A stretch of DNA of 64,000 nucleotides, taken from contig JAEOAD010000018.1 of NCBI GenBank assembly GCA_036365145.1, positions 13,808,501-13,872,500 of the forward strand. The letters are read 5' to 3'. The notes under the pieces are model-generated. The model saw nothing but the letters and a program-made list of their open reading frames with translations, was not told the DNA's origin and ran no database searches. Of this stretch, positions 1 to 11,374 are shown one piece after another. The stretch is from Orientallactaga sibirica. Lineage: Eukaryota; Chordata; Mammalia; Rodentia; Dipodidae. Made by a program: the position numbers and the translations under genes. Every line of letters starts with the position of its first letter. Position 1 is the first letter of the stretch.

Positions 1-364
1 AGATTCAAGGTAGGAGGGATTGTCAAGCCTGGGAAGTAGGGTGCATGTCAAGATCGATTACTATTTTATTTTAGAAGAAACACAAAATAAATAGCAGATG
101 ACAGATTTATTTGATAGATGCCATCCAAATCATGAATGCATTGCTTCCTCCTAATAGTATTTCTAAGAGTATCAACTTCCTCTTACATCCACGGCCTTTC
201 TCATTAAGACATTGCCTGCTCTGTCTTGGTTACTCTTCTTGCTGTTCAACTAATGTCTCAACCCAGAAGCTAACAGTTTTTCTCACCAGTCATCCTTTAA
301 TCAACCCCATCAGCTAATCTAAATGGTCACTATATCATAATCATTTTGTTGACTTATTTTCTAC

Positions 365-760
365 CTCCTTCACTATTTCAGGCTGCTATTTTGTCCAGAG
401 ATTCTTGCCATCACTGCCCCACAGGTTTTCCAGTCTTACCCTTTCTAACTCATTCTCCAAGCAAGTCTTGGTTAAGGGCAAATTTAGCAATGTTACTTCC
501 CTCTTAAAAGCTTCAATGACTCTACCTTCTATCCTAACAAATTCCTCTGTGATAGTCCTCTGCAACTCTTGTGTCTTGCTCAACCAATCCCTTCTTGCAA
601 CAATACATATATGCAATATTATTTTATATGATATTAAATACAGTCTCTTGCATACTTTTACCTTTGTACACGTTACCTTTATATTTTTGACCCATGTAAA
701 ACTCTTAACCTTTAATATCCATCTCAAATATTGTACCTTTTAGCTAATCTTCCTTTATTC
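365..760 (+). repeat. Possible old L2-type LINE remnant
   Basis: The phrase 'cccctcttaaaagcttcaatg'-like text near 500-520 resembles the part of mammalian L2/old LINE consensus that reads 'ctgcttaaaacccttcaatgg'. It is AT-rich and badly decayed, with no target duplication visible. The 112-113 codon open frames here on both strands match no protein I recognise and are probably chance. RepeatMasker would settle it. Confidence 0.35.
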
Positions 761-1069
761 CTAGTTAAAATTGAATAGCTTTGCATTCCTTCCTTTCCTC
801 CTTTTCTCTCTTTTTTTTTATCAATTAGCTATTTACCTTATATTCTACTTTTGACTATTTACATGGTTGTTTTGCTACTAGATTGAAATTATTTGGAAAG
901 AACTGTGTGTTCTTTCCTTTCAGTATGCAAGGTATAGATAGGTGCATAACAAATTGTCACATATTTTGTAATTATGTGTAATGATTGCTCCCAATCCTGG
1001 CTCAAGCAAAAACTATTTGAGAACTCTTTGGAAGCAGCTAGATATTTATATATATATATACTTTTGCAT

Positions 1070-1515
1070 TTGTTTCCTCTACTTAAGATCTTGTTACATT
1101 ATTTTATGTTCTCCTTAACTCTTAGCTCAAACATCATTGCTTCCTTAAAGTTTTTTTTTTAATCTCCTTAGGTAAAATTAATCATTTGTTACTTGTTACT
1201 TGAAAATTTTATAAGTAGATATAAATGTACAATTCATTCTAGTATTTAGTAGAATGTTTTCTTAAATAAGTCTTTGAGAAATTCTTAATGATTAAGTAAG
1301 TGCCCCCCCTTTCCAGATACCAGAATTAATTGAGGCTTTCTTTATGTTTTCATAGCATTTACTTCTAATTGTTATGTGTTAGTTTTAGAGCATAATAGTT
1401 ATTTGTTTACTAGTTGTGAAATTTTAAGCTTCCAGAGGGAGTATATGTACTTTATTAATTTTCTTTTCCCTATTGCCTAACACATTAGTGTTCAAAAATT
1501 ATATGTGAATTGAAA
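1070..1515 (+). repeat. L2 LINE 3' end remnant
   Basis: Two L2 landmarks appear in the expected order: 'cttagctcaaacatcattgc' near 1120-1140, then 'aagcttccagagggag' and 'gcctaacacattagtgttca' near 1425-1495, matching the L2 3' end that normally reads through 'ctccatgagggcagggac' and 'gcctggcacatagtaggtgctcaataaa'. Divergence is high, as expected of a pre-placental-radiation repeat. Confidence 0.55.
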
Positions 1516-1530
1516 TTAACTAAAGTGTAA

Positions 1531-1668
1531 TTTATTTATTTATTTTGGTTTCTGAGGTAGGATCTTGCTCTAGTCCAGGCTGACCTGGAATTCACTATGT
1601 CTCAGGGTGGCCTTGAACTCATGGAGATACTCCTACCTCTGCCTCCCAAGTTTGCTACCATGCCAGGT
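1531..1668 (-). mobile_element. B1 SINE (antisense)
   Basis: The body reads 'caggctgacctggaattcac' and 'ctacctctgcctcccaag', the reverse complement of a rodent B1. It is flanked by direct repeats 'taaagtgtaa' at 1521-1530 and 1671-1680, supporting L1-mediated insertion. Confidence 0.9.
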
Positions 1669-2189
1669 TTTAAAGTGTAAATTTTTGAGAATAAGGTATC
1701 TCATTCCTTGATTTTAGCAAAATATACACTAGTGAATAAAATTAAACAAAACAAAGCTTTCTGGCTATGCTTCCATGACAACTGCAAAAAATATTTTTGA
1801 AATTAAAAGAGTCTATTTCATTGTTAATTTGCCATTAGAATGTCCCTAAGAAATGATTTTCCCTATAATGGCTCCTATGTTGGCATTACATAGCCTTTAC
1901 AATGAATGCTTACAGAAACACTACTCATAATTCCCTAAAAAGTGAGTAGATAGATCTGAAAACACAATGTTGAGTTCAAATATCCCAAATTGTTTCCCTA
2001 GAGCTAAACAGTGAACCCTTCATCAAATGTTCCTTTGTCTCTTAAGATAGTTCAGTATTCCATGTGACATTTTGAATGAAAACAACCTATGTTTTTTTAC
2101 TTTCAGGATAGACTACAGTACTCATTAGTCTACCAAGAAACAAAGTCAAGGCATAAATGAAATATGTAGTTGCTGAAAGGCTCAGAACA

Positions 2190-2400
2190 GTGAGCTTGGC
2201 TAACAATATGGGTCCTGGAAGTAGAAGCTGTGTGTTCAAATCTCTCAATAGCTACTCCTCAGTAGATTCACTTTCCAAGTCATTCAAAACTTTTCCTCAA
2301 CTGCAAAACTACTTTAACGAGTTGTGCGTCAAATACAAGTGAGTTAGTGACCTTTGTAAAGTTCTCAGAATAATGCCTCATACTTACTAAGTGGTATGTA
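2190..2400 (+). repeat. MIR SINE remnant
   Basis: The order 'gaagtagaagctgtgtgttc', then 'aagtcattcaaaacttttcc', then 'gtaaagttctcagaataatg' matches MIR (tRNA-like head, core, 3' tail). The 61-codon frame here is incidental. Confidence 0.65.
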
Positions 2401-2430
2401 TGAATTTATTTAAAATTTTCTGGCCCCAAA

Positions 2431-2433
<3 letters not shown>

Positions 2434-2462
<29 letters not shown>

Positions 2463-2598
2463 GAGATAGGGTTTTGCTCTAGCCCAGGCTGACCTGGAAT
2501 TCACTATGTAATCTCAGGGTGGCCTCAAACTCACAGCAATCCTCCTACCTCTGCCACCTGAGTGCTGGGATTAAAGGGATGCATCACCATACCTGATA
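2434..2598 (-). mobile_element. B1 SINE (antisense) with 27-nt poly(T) head
   Basis: A poly(T) tract leads into 'caggctgacctggaattcac' and ends in 'gctgggattaaagggatgca'. Direct repeats 'ccccaaacct' lie at 2424-2433 and 2599-2608. The long homopolymer suggests a fairly young insertion. Confidence 0.93.
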
Positions 2599-3059
2599 CC
2601 CCAAACCTTTTAACATGTTCTTCATTTCTTTTTCTATTTGAGTATTTATTTCTAGTTCTCTTCTCTGTCAACCTTGATGTCTGTATTGATCAGTCCTATT
2701 CTTAGTCATATCTCCTACATTTGTACTGCACCCCAAACACACAGCAAATCTCTTGAGATTTTTTCATTCCTTAACTGTCTATTAGGTGCCAAATAATGAC
2801 TCAAGGTTTCGAGAACCATTGTTTTATCACCATATGTCAACCAAACACATGACATTTCCTAATTAAAAGTCTTGTGAGGAGAGATTTTCCATGGGTAGAT
2901 GGTACAATCCCAAGTCACAATTTGAAAACAAAAGCTCTAAGAGAGGTTGTGATCACATACTGCATACACAAGCATGTGTTTAATTCTCCTTAACCCACCA
3001 ATCTGCCAAGCAAGGGAAGCTCAATAGTACTGTAGTTAAACCCATCAAAATTACTTTGG

Positions 3060-3266
3060 GGGATGGACAGATGGCTTAGTGGTTAAGGCACATGCCTGTG
3101 AAGCATGGTTTGATATTCCAGGTCCCATGTAAGCCAGATGTACATGGTGGCACATGAGTCTGGAGTTCATTTGCAGTGGCTAGAGGCTCTGGCACGTCCA
3201 TTCTCACTCACTGTCTATCTCTCTTTCTCCCTCTCTCTGTCTTAAATAAATAAATAAATAATTTAA
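3060..3266 (+). mobile_element. B2-type SINE
   Basis: It has the tRNA-derived head 'gatggcttagtggttaaggc', then 'gccagatgtacatggtgg', a CT-rich stretch and an (AAAT)n tail. A 13-bp perfect target duplication 'aaaattactttgg' sits at 3047-3059 and 3267-3279. Confidence 0.93.
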
Positions 3267-3467
3267 AAAATTACTTTGGAATTGAAAAAAAGAGTTGTTC
3301 AGTTGGCCTATGTGGACTTCATTTCAGCCAGTGAAGAGCTAAAGTAATTACATTCCCAAAGACTGTGAGAAGAACCAGCAACCTAGCACAGGAGGCAGAA
3401 CTGTCATTTTCATGGTCTATCTGTTAAAGGTTTGATATCCAGGGTAGCATTATAGAAGGCATTTTGG

Positions 3468-3733
3468 AACTTTAAGTGGTGGGGCCTATCTGTGAGGTCC
3501 TTAGGTCACTGAATGTGTACCATCAAAGGGAATGTGGGACTTCAGTCTCTTAGTCTCCCAACTTCCTGGCTCATGATGCAATGCTGCTATGACATATTCT
3601 CACCATGCTGGGTCCTTGCCAGAGGCTCAGACCAATGGAGGCACTGGTATTTGATTTGACCTCCAAGTTCGTGGTCAAAAAACAAATAGCCCAGAGGTAA
3701 ATATTTCATAATAGTGACACAAAGCTGACCAGT
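3468..3733 (+). mobile_element. Old MaLR (MLT1/MT-like) LTR fragment
   Basis: It contains 'taggtcactgaatgtgtac', 'caatggaggcactggtat' and an end near 'gtgacacaaagctgacc'. This is the order seen in rodent MaLR LTRs ('gtcactgggggtgtgccc' to 'gcgacggaaagctgac'). Both ends are eroded. Confidence 0.5.
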
Positions 3734-4037
3734 ACATTTTATTAGACTGAGAATGTGTTTTGTTTACTTAGACTGCGTAAGTCAGCCAGTATAAAACAGA
3801 TGCAATTCCTTTTGAGTTTTGTGTTCACAGTGTGTATTCCCTCATTCTACATTGTCCAACACAGCAGACACTGGTCATGTTGGTTACTGAGCATAGAGAA
3901 TGTCTGAATTAATACATGTTGAATACATAAAAGAAACATTGGTTTTTTAAAGATTATGAGGAGAAAAGGAAGACTATCTCATTAATGTTTAAAAATATTG
4001 GTTACATGTCAAAATATTACAGTATGTTTGTTAAATA

Positions 4038-4076
<39 letters not shown>
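4038..4076. repeat. (AT)n microsatellite
   Basis: About 19 uninterrupted AT dinucleotides. Likely length-polymorphic and able to extrude a cruciform. Confidence 0.97.
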
Positions 4077-4080
<4 letters not shown>

Positions 4081-4186
4081 AATTAGTTTTTATTTATTTC
4101 CTTTTATCTTATTTAAGGTGTCAATAAAGTTTTCAATTGTAAATGTGTCTTGCTTTATATTTCTTGTGAAGAGTTATTCCTTGTAG

Positions 4187-5847
4187 TTCTATTGTGAAAG
4201 GATTGCTGGGGGTATATGGTGTGCTGGGTCTCCTACAAGACTAAAATGACTCCAGTTCTGAAAAAAAAAAAGCAGGCATATAATGCTTAAGATTCTGGGT
4301 AGATGGGTACCAATATTGTGTATGAACTTGGGCCATATTGGGCTCTATTTGAATTCTCTTCTTCTACCTGGTACTTACATAAGGGTAACAGTCATTTATT
4401 TTTTCTGATTTGTAAGTTTCTTATATGTGTAATGATTACTATTATATCCAACCCATTATTGATTATTATTTTCATTGCTCAAAGAAGGTGTTCAGTAAGC
4501 AAATTAATATAAATATGTGGCCAAGGTTCTTTTGTTTATAGGTTGATTCAACAGGTATAGTCCATAGGGCTTGGTGATAGCAATCCCATTCTGTTGGTCA
4601 TTATAGCAGTTTATTATTTCTTTCTCCTCACTTGTCCATATTTCTTTTAGCTGGAATATGTCTCCTACTTGTTCTATATTGTTTTCCCTATTTTATCCTT
4701 TTAAATTGTCTTTATGCTGTTATTTATAGTAAAATGCATGGTAATTATCATGCCTCAGGTTATAGCTCAATGTAAAATACAATGTGTGTATTGTTCACCT
4801 GCAGTTTTTCTTAATGCTTAGTGGTATAGTTTTACTGGGCAGCAATAATCACCTAATTGCTATGTAGTTATTGAAATAAGATATAATGCTCTGTTAAAGA
4901 TTACCTTAATTATGACGCCAAATTATTTGCATTGGAATCTCATCCTGCATGCAGTGCCCCTCATACTTAGTAGAGAGGGAAGCTTTTACACACAAATGGG
5001 CCATCTCTGTTCACACTTGCTACTTTGATGAGACCTGTAAACATGTAGTAGTGCCCTGAAGCATGCTGGGGAAACCACTTTTGCCTAAAATAAGTTCTGT
5101 CTGATATAGCATAAGACCATTGTACTTATTTTTTTTTTCTAGTTAGATTTTCAGTGAAATTTTTTCCCTCCTCCATTCACTATTTCTATATTTGTGTTCA
5201 AATATGTACTGCATGAATTACTTTTTACAAAATTAACTTCATTAAATTTATCTTTTGCTATTGCTTCTGGCATTAGAAATGATAGCAGCAGTTTAACCTT
5301 CCATTTATTAAGTGGAATTTGAATGTAAATGCATCTGTTAAAAATGTAACTGTCCAAAAGAATGAATATGAAAATAGGAAAATAATTATAATACTCTTTC
5401 AGTGAACAGAGTAGTCATATTCTAAATTTATATTAACATTTCTGTTTTCTCATGCTGTCTGGCTCACTCACAAGATCTTGTCACACATTGTAAAATTGCC
5501 TGCCATACCTAGCTGGACCAAGAGGAAATCTGTGGGCAATCAGATTAAGGACTCCCTCTCAAATTTGGACAAGCTGCAACAATGAGCTTGAACTGAAATG
5601 TTATTTTAGAATGTCTTGACTTGATCAAAGCAACCAATTAGACAAGCACACATTTGGAGAAAAGAGTCTTCAACATCATCTGTAAGGGAAAGAAATAAAT
5701 GATAGAGATATAAAGATTTAACTCAAAGCCATAGAGTTATAGTGGAGATGGCAAGATTGGATTGGCATTTAAGAGAAAAAGAAGAGTGATTATTGGAGAG
5801 AAAGGTATTGTCCTGCCTTTCCTGCAAGCATAGAGCTGTAATAGTAA
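4187..5847. other. AT-rich unique sequence, no feature recognised
   Basis: I see no gene, RNA or recognisable repeat. Short open frames (61-69 codons) have no familiar residues and no splice or initiation context that I can defend. Confidence 0.5.
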
Positions 5848-5908
5848 AAAGGGAGGCAGGGAGGGAGGGAGAGAGAGGAAGAGGAAGAAAGAGAGAGAAG
5901 GGGAGGAT
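5848..5908 (+). repeat. Purine-rich (GGGA/GAGA) tract with G-quadruplex motif
   Basis: Four GGG runs occur at 5851-5853, 5859-5861, 5863-5865 and 5867-5869 with loops of 5, 1 and 1 nt, which fits the canonical quadruplex pattern. GA-rich sequence follows. Open frames crossing it on both strands are low-complexity artefacts. Confidence 0.85.
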
Positions 5909-6475
5909 GCATTGTTGAACAATGAGGTTTCAGTTACATGAAAAAGAGAAGGATCAGACTGCCTTGTCCCTGCCCTGGTGGAGAGGTATGTCTGGTGGAA
6001 GGAGAGGGTGCTATCAAGAGCATAGTTGGATGGACTGGCTTGGGAATACAGATGGATACAAGAGAGGGTGAAGTAAGCCCGAGTACCACAAAACCTAAGT
6101 TAGGAGGTGTGCATGATGACAGGAGGAGGGAAGAAGAAGATAATGAGGAGGGAAGCTTAAATCCTGCCAAATGGAGGAGATGAAGTCATTTTCTCAATGT
6201 GAAAAGAAAGCAGATAGAGCTGGAGAACTCTGAAAGAAAAAACTATGAAATTGTCATATAACAAAGCAAGAAAAAGGTAGACTCAATGTTTGAAAGGAGA
6301 CCTCAGTGTGACTTTGTGTGATACAAGTGGCATATGATCTTCTGGCTTAAATGCTATAAGAATCATGCATTGCTCTCTGGGATGAAGATCAAAATTTTAA
6401 CAAGACACAAGCTCTCCATGGTTTGGTTTTACATCACCTTGTTCTGGTCTTGTGTAGAATGCCCCTCACCCACGG

Positions 6476-6820
6476 TGGTGGTTTGACTCAGGTGTTCCCC
6501 ATAAACTTATGTGTTATGAATGCTAGGTTCTCAGCTGGTGGCAATTTGGGAACTGAAGCCTATAGGAGGTAATCTATTTTAGGTGGGGGTCTTATGGGTA
6601 TTATAGCCAGCTTCCCCTTGCCAGTGTTTGGTACACTCTCCTGTTGCTGTTATCCACCTGATGTTGGCCAGGAGGTGATGTTCATCCTTTGCTCATGCCA
6701 TCATTTCCCTCTGTTTTCCTGGAGTTCCCCCTCAAGTCTGTAAGCCAAAATAAACCCTTTTCTCCCACAAGTTGCTCTTGGTTGGGGCTTTCTGCCAGCA
6801 ATGCAAACCTGACTGCAACA
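6476..6820 (+). mobile_element. Solo MaLR LTR (MT/ORR1-like)
   Basis: It begins TGGTGGTTTGA and ends ...GACTGCAACA, with TG...CA termini. Inside are 'tcttatgggtattatagcc', 'atcatttccctctg' and the polyadenylation region 'aagccaaaataaaccc'. This is the layout of rodent ERVL-MaLR LTRs. No internal sequence adjoins it, so it is probably a solo LTR left by LTR-LTR recombination. A related LTR pair lies at 30.7-32.4 kb. Confidence 0.85.
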
Positions 6821-6925
6821 ACTACCCTGTGCTCTGCACTTCAGGGCTCAGCCTGAGATGGACTTATTCCAATCCTTGGTCACTTAGTCCTCACACATCC
6901 TTGAGATTACAGGAAAAATGTGACT

Positions 6926-7075
6926 TTTTTGTTTCTATTTATGAAGACAAGGTCTTGCTGTGTGGTTCTGCTAGTCTGATAATTGCTAGTTAACCCAGGA
7001 TATCAGAATTCCTGGAGAACCTCTGCCTCAGCTGCCTAAGTGCTAGGATTAGTGGTGTCCACACCACTCCTGGCA
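6926..7075 (-). mobile_element. Old B1/proto-B1 SINE (antisense)
   Basis: 'gacaaggtcttgctgtgtgg' begins it and 'aagtgctaggattagtggtg' closes it, as in a reversed Alu/B1 monomer. It is far more diverged than the young B1 copies elsewhere. Confidence 0.6.
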
Positions 7076-7250
7076 AAATCCTACTTCCTTAAAAAGCTTT
7101 CCCCAGTCTACCTGACAAATTTAGGTTCCATAGCACTTCTCATTTCCCTAATATTTGATCACAAATGTAACTATATAAATGATTATACATATAAGTCAAC
7201 AGAAAAAAAGATGAGAAATCAGAATAAATTTATATGACCTTTGGGACTGG

Positions 7251-7927
7251 TGGTTTAATTTGTAAGGCTCCATATAAAATGAAAGTGTGTGTGTCTTGTT
7301 TAAAAATTGTTGAGATTTTCAACATAATGCCAGGAGAGCATCAAAACAAGGATGGGAGACCTCTGTGCTAAAACCTTGTGCAATTATGTGCTTCATCCAC
7401 CCACAGAGCTGCTTAGTATCTCCTGCAAAGAACAATGACCATGTGCTCTGGATTGAAGCCCATGTATTGGCCTATTGACTGAATGAAAGTTTGGAGATAA
7501 GGCACTCTTCAATGCTAGTCGAATGTAGAGTTGAAATGATGGACCATGGCATTTAGGAAAGAATAGGCTATAAGTCTGCACAAGGCTGATGGTTGTGTAG
7601 GCAGCAGTTGATGGACACAGTTTAATAGAATGTTTAGGTGTTATTCATAAGTCATCAAGTCAGCATTTAGTGTTGGCGGAAGGTGGTATTGAACTTTTTA
7701 GTCTTTGAAAAAGAAGATTTAGAAATTTTAGACAGGGAAAGGATGAAGTTTAAAACTTAGGTTTAGCAGAGCTCACCTTTGTGAACTTGACTGGTCACTA
7801 ACTTTCCTGTGCAAGATTTTTTGGGGGTGGGTGGGAGGAACTGTGAAATTGGGATAATGTTAATGTCTCCTATAGTTGTTTGAAATAATAAATAAGTAAC
7901 TAAAAAGTTCCTGGTTTATATTTTTAG
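7251..7927. other. Unique sequence, no feature recognised
   Basis: AT-rich DNA with a short GT run near 7286-7294. I recognise no coding or RNA feature. Confidence 0.5.
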
Positions 7928-8243
7928 TGTGTGTGAATGTGTATGTGTATGGAGTTAATATGTGTATATGTGGTTATGTGTGCACATTTGTACACATGTA
8001 CATCTGGAGAGGTGTTCCTCAGGAGTGCTATCTACTTTTTCTTTGAAATGAGGTATCATATTAATCTGGAGCTTGAAAATTAGCCTAGACTGGCTGGCCC
8101 ATGAGCTCTATGAATCGACCTGTCCTCCATCTTTCCAGCACTGGGATTATAAGTATACACCATCATGTGAGTTCTAGAAGTCAAACTCAGGTCCTCATGC
8201 TTGGGAGGCAAGCACTTTACTAACTAAGATAATTCCTCATCTT
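7928..8243 (-). mobile_element. B4/RSINE1-like SINE (antisense) with (TG)n tail
   Basis: Reverse-complemented, it runs 'gtaaagtgcttgcctcccaa', 'ttataatcccagtgctgg', 'gccagccagtctaggctaat', 'ctcctgaggaacacc', then a CA-rich tail. The same order occurs in the sense copy at 38428-38812. The TG-rich stretch at 7928-7995 is the expanded tail. Confidence 0.7.
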
Positions 8244-8249
8244 AAATTC

Positions 8250-8392
8250 TTTTTTATATAATTTATTTTTTATTTATATCATTCTGATTTTACATTCATA
8301 CTGTTGACTTCCATTATCTTCCTCCTTGTCCTCCCTCTTCTAAAGGGACCCTCATCAATGGTGAATGTGGGTCATGCATTATGGGGGTAGTC
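8250..8392 (-). mobile_element. Family X non-LTR-like repeat, 3' end only (antisense)
   Basis: Its reverse complement reads 'aatgcatgacccacattc', 'gatgagggtccctttag' and then an ATAAATAAA-rich end. It matches the 3' ends of the copies at 11109, 13895, 34342 and 50112. It is strongly 5'-truncated. Confidence 0.75.
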
Positions 8393-8414
8393 TGGGGGAT
8401 ACTTATAAACTAAT

Positions 8415-8777
8415 TGTGATAATTTTCTTGTTACTGTGACAGAATATCTGACAGAAAAACTTAAGGGAGAAAAGATTAATTTCAATCATGGTTTTAGTCA
8501 TAGTGGGGAAGACATAGTGGTGGGAGTGGCCTGAAGCGGTGTCGCAGGCATGGTGAGATGGTTGGTCACATTGCATTGGCAATCAAGAAGCACGAAGCTC
8601 TGGCTGGAATTGTGGCTGGGTTATAATCTTCATGGCTTGCCTCATTATGACCCACTTCTTGTTGCCAGGATCTACCTCCTAAAGCTTCCACAGCCATCTA
8701 AAATAGCACCACCAGCTGGGAACCAAATGTTCAAACACATGAGCCTATAGGGGACATTTTACATGTAAACCATAACA
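8415..8777 (-). mobile_element. MaLR ORR1-like LTR (antisense)
   Basis: Read on the minus strand it starts TGTTATGGTTTACATG and ends TTATCACA. In between are 'cccctataggctcatgtg', 'ccagctggtggtgctatt' and a region corresponding to 'tgactgcagatgcaatgtgacc'. These are ORR1-family landmarks. I see no internal sequence next to it. Confidence 0.8.
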
Positions 8778-8801
8778 CTGACATACTTTTAGGTGCCTCC
8801 T

Positions 8802-9166
8802 TGTGGGAGTTTGAATAGATGGCCCCCAATATATTCAGTGTTTTATTAGTTTGTAGTTTGCATCTGTAGCCACCTGGCTGGAGGCAGTGACACTGGGCAG
8901 ATCTTAAATTGTGGTAGTGGGTTTAGGATTTCAATCTAAAGTTATGCAAAGTGTGCCTAGCTGGAGTTCCTGAGGTGTGCTGTGCTGTGTGGCTTTTGGA
9001 TTGTGGCTTTCTCTCTCTCTCTCTTGCCTGGTCCTGTAAGAACAGAACAGCTTCTTCTGCCATTATGGAACTTCCCCTGGATCTATCAGCTTCAATAAAT
9101 ATCCTTTCTCCATAACTTTGCATGGTCTGGAAGTTCATCTCAGCAAACCTAAATCTGTCTGCTATA
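8802..9166 (+). mobile_element. MaLR-type LTR
   Basis: It begins 'tgtgggagtttgaatagatg'. The polyadenylation signal region is 'gcttcaataaatatcc' and it ends near 'cagcaaacctaaatctgtct'. A sister copy with the same beginning and end phrases is at 63241-63598. A (CT)n run sits at 9009-9024. Confidence 0.7.
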
Positions 9167-11096
9167 CTCCTCAAATGTCATATTCTTTCAGTGAGTTAGT
9201 TGGCCTCAAAGGATCATATATTATAAACAGATAAGAAACTTTATCAGATTAGTTAGATGTAAAAAATGTATTAGCCTGATCTTTGAAACTTGTGATAGGT
9301 CCTTTTAAGCAACAGAATTTTAAGGAACATAATTACAAACTAACATGTTTTCATTATAGTACAGGTGATGCCAAGTACATATGTAGAGCTCAGTATGTAA
9401 TATATTTCAACAAATGCCAGCATGTTATATTTGTATCTTGAGAGTTAGAGATCTATCTTTTGGACACTTTAAAATGATGATTGTGAATGACCCCCAGAGT
9501 TGAATAAACTATGGCTCTTGGTTTTGGTAATGTACATAAAATTAAGTATCTGTTTGTTGTGCATATAGCATATTTTCCTTTTACAATTAGGATGTCATTT
9601 ATTTTAGTTTACTGGTTTGAAACATATTAATTTATGACCCATTATAGGTATGCCTCCAGTTTTCATTGTATGTAAGATCATCAAAAAATCATCTATTGGT
9701 GAACCACACAGTCACCTATGACTTGGAAGTCCATCCACATCTTTTCACTTGGGTATACCCTAACACTTCAAAGACTAGTTACTTATTTTCGGTAAAATTT
9801 GCTATCATTTGAGCAATCTTACTTTGTTCTCTTGAACCACCTTTTCTTTTTATTCACATTGGTATAAAGAGTGTCTAGTATTCCCAAATCTACTATCTTT
9901 ATAATTCCAAATTCAAACCCATAGTTTTATTCCTTTACAACTAACCTAGATCAGATCCCAATCTTTGTCTTCAGCTACAACCACCACTAACTTTCCAGTG
10001 TTTCCTTCATTGAATCTTCTCCCACAGACTATCAAGGCATTTTCCTGAAACTCCAGATCTGATTAGGTTTCAGTTGTTTCTCTGTTCACTAACTTCCAAT
10101 GTGTTAGTGTGTAATAATGGCTTGCACAGTTTATTCCTAACTCTTCCATTCATATGTTTTGCCACTGCACTACTTTTAGAAAGATAGATCAGACATTCCT
10201 AGAACATGGTAAAAGGGTACCTTACTCAGAGAGGCCCTGGAAAATGTCCTTGTAGAAGTTCAGTGGCTTAGGCAGATGCATCTGATGAATTATACTTACA
10301 TCAGCAAATGGCATCAATTGTAGAAAGCCTCACCTTTCTAGCATTCTGTAAGTTTTATAAATGTTCACATTTATTACTTTTTTCTTTCTGACTGCTGAAC
10401 TGTCTTGCTCAGTCTTGGACATGCTTTCTAGCTCTTTCAACCTTACAGGTGTGACATATATCTTCATTGGAAGAAACCAAACTATGCTACTATTCATTCA
10501 TCACATAGTGGCTGAGTCTAAAAGTGTCCCGCACTGTGCTGCTTCCTGAGGGTAAAATTGAGATACCTTTCCTGTTCCAATGGGATCTACATTCTAAGGG
10601 AAAACCTACCAACAAGCAAGTACTCTACAAATAACATAATTTTAATTTCTAATAAAGTATAAAGTAACACCTATGGGCCCATTTTAAAGCTTTCTAGGAG
10701 GTAAACATTTACACTGGAAGTTTGTCTGAAGAAGTGACATCAAACCTGAGCTCTGAAGATCAGAATACTGTGTGTGTGGGGGGGGAGTATTACCAATTGG
10801 AGGAATTAGCACTGATAAAGGTCAGGGTTGGTGAAGAACATTTGTATATGAAGAGGAAGAGCACGAGCCAACCTAATGAGTATAGTGACCAGAAAAAAAA
10901 AAAGGCAGGAAATTAAATCTTGGAGAAGACTTCAGGTCTGTAGGCCATGGCATGATAAAGAGTTTGGGACCTTGTTTTCAGAGCAATGGAAAACCCATGG
11001 GACATTGTAAGCAAGCCTGGGGATGAGATGTGGTGGGAACAAGAGATGCAGTGGGCATGGTCTTTAGTTTCCAAGGCTCTCACTGGCAGCTCTGTT
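9167..11096. other. Mostly unique AT-rich sequence
   Basis: I see no gene. Around 9935-10190 the text ('caggcattttcctgaaactcc', 'gccactgcactactt') may be a very old LINE remnant, but I cannot name it. The 62-64 codon frames at 10361 and 10722 are unsupported; the second ends in a lysine run encoded by an A tract. Confidence 0.4.
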
Positions 11097-11108
11097 AAGG
11101 ATGAAGAA

Positions 11109-11318
11109 TGTTAGAGCCACAAGTTGGGGCATTATGCACAGAGACTTGGCCTATCCCCCATAACTCTTGACTACCCCCACAATGCATGACCCACATTCCC
11201 CATTGATGAGGGTCCCTTTGGAAGGTAGAGGAGGATAATGGAGTCACCAATATGAATGTAAAATTAGAATAATATAAATAAAAAATAAATTATTAAAAAA
11301 AACTTCGACTCACCAAAA

Positions 11319-11355
<37 letters not shown>

Positions 11356-11363
11356 GAAAAGAA
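11109..11363 (+). mobile_element. Family X repeat, 3' end, with (AAAAG)n tail and target duplication
   Basis: The unit starts 'ttagagccacaagttgg', passes 'gatgagggtccctttgg' and ends in an A-rich tail that has grown into (AAAAG)n at 11313-11363. Near-perfect direct repeats 'aaggatgaaga' lie at 11097-11107 and 11364-11374. Poly(A) tail, 5' truncation and target duplication together indicate mobilisation by LINE-1-type target-primed reverse transcription. Confidence 0.85.
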
Positions 11364-11374
11364 AAGGATGAAGA

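Larger units (their letters stand above)
6370..7250 (+). repeat. L2-like LINE remnant split by later insertions
   Basis: Pieces at about 6370-6475 ('gatgaagatcaaaattttaac'-type text), 6821-6925 and 7076-7250 ('ccatagcacttctcatttcc') follow the order of an L2 3' region. A MaLR LTR (6476-6820) and an old B1 (6926-7075) interrupt it. Identification rests on remembered consensus phrases. Confidence 0.45.

Noticed and set aside
386..743. Open frames of about 112 codons on both strands
   Set aside because: AT-rich, no recognisable family, and overlapping on opposite strands. A decayed LINE is more likely.
5934..6183. Overlapping 78-81 codon frames on both strands
   Set aside because: Both frames span the same purine-biased stretch, show no domain and no splice context, and at least one must be a shadow.
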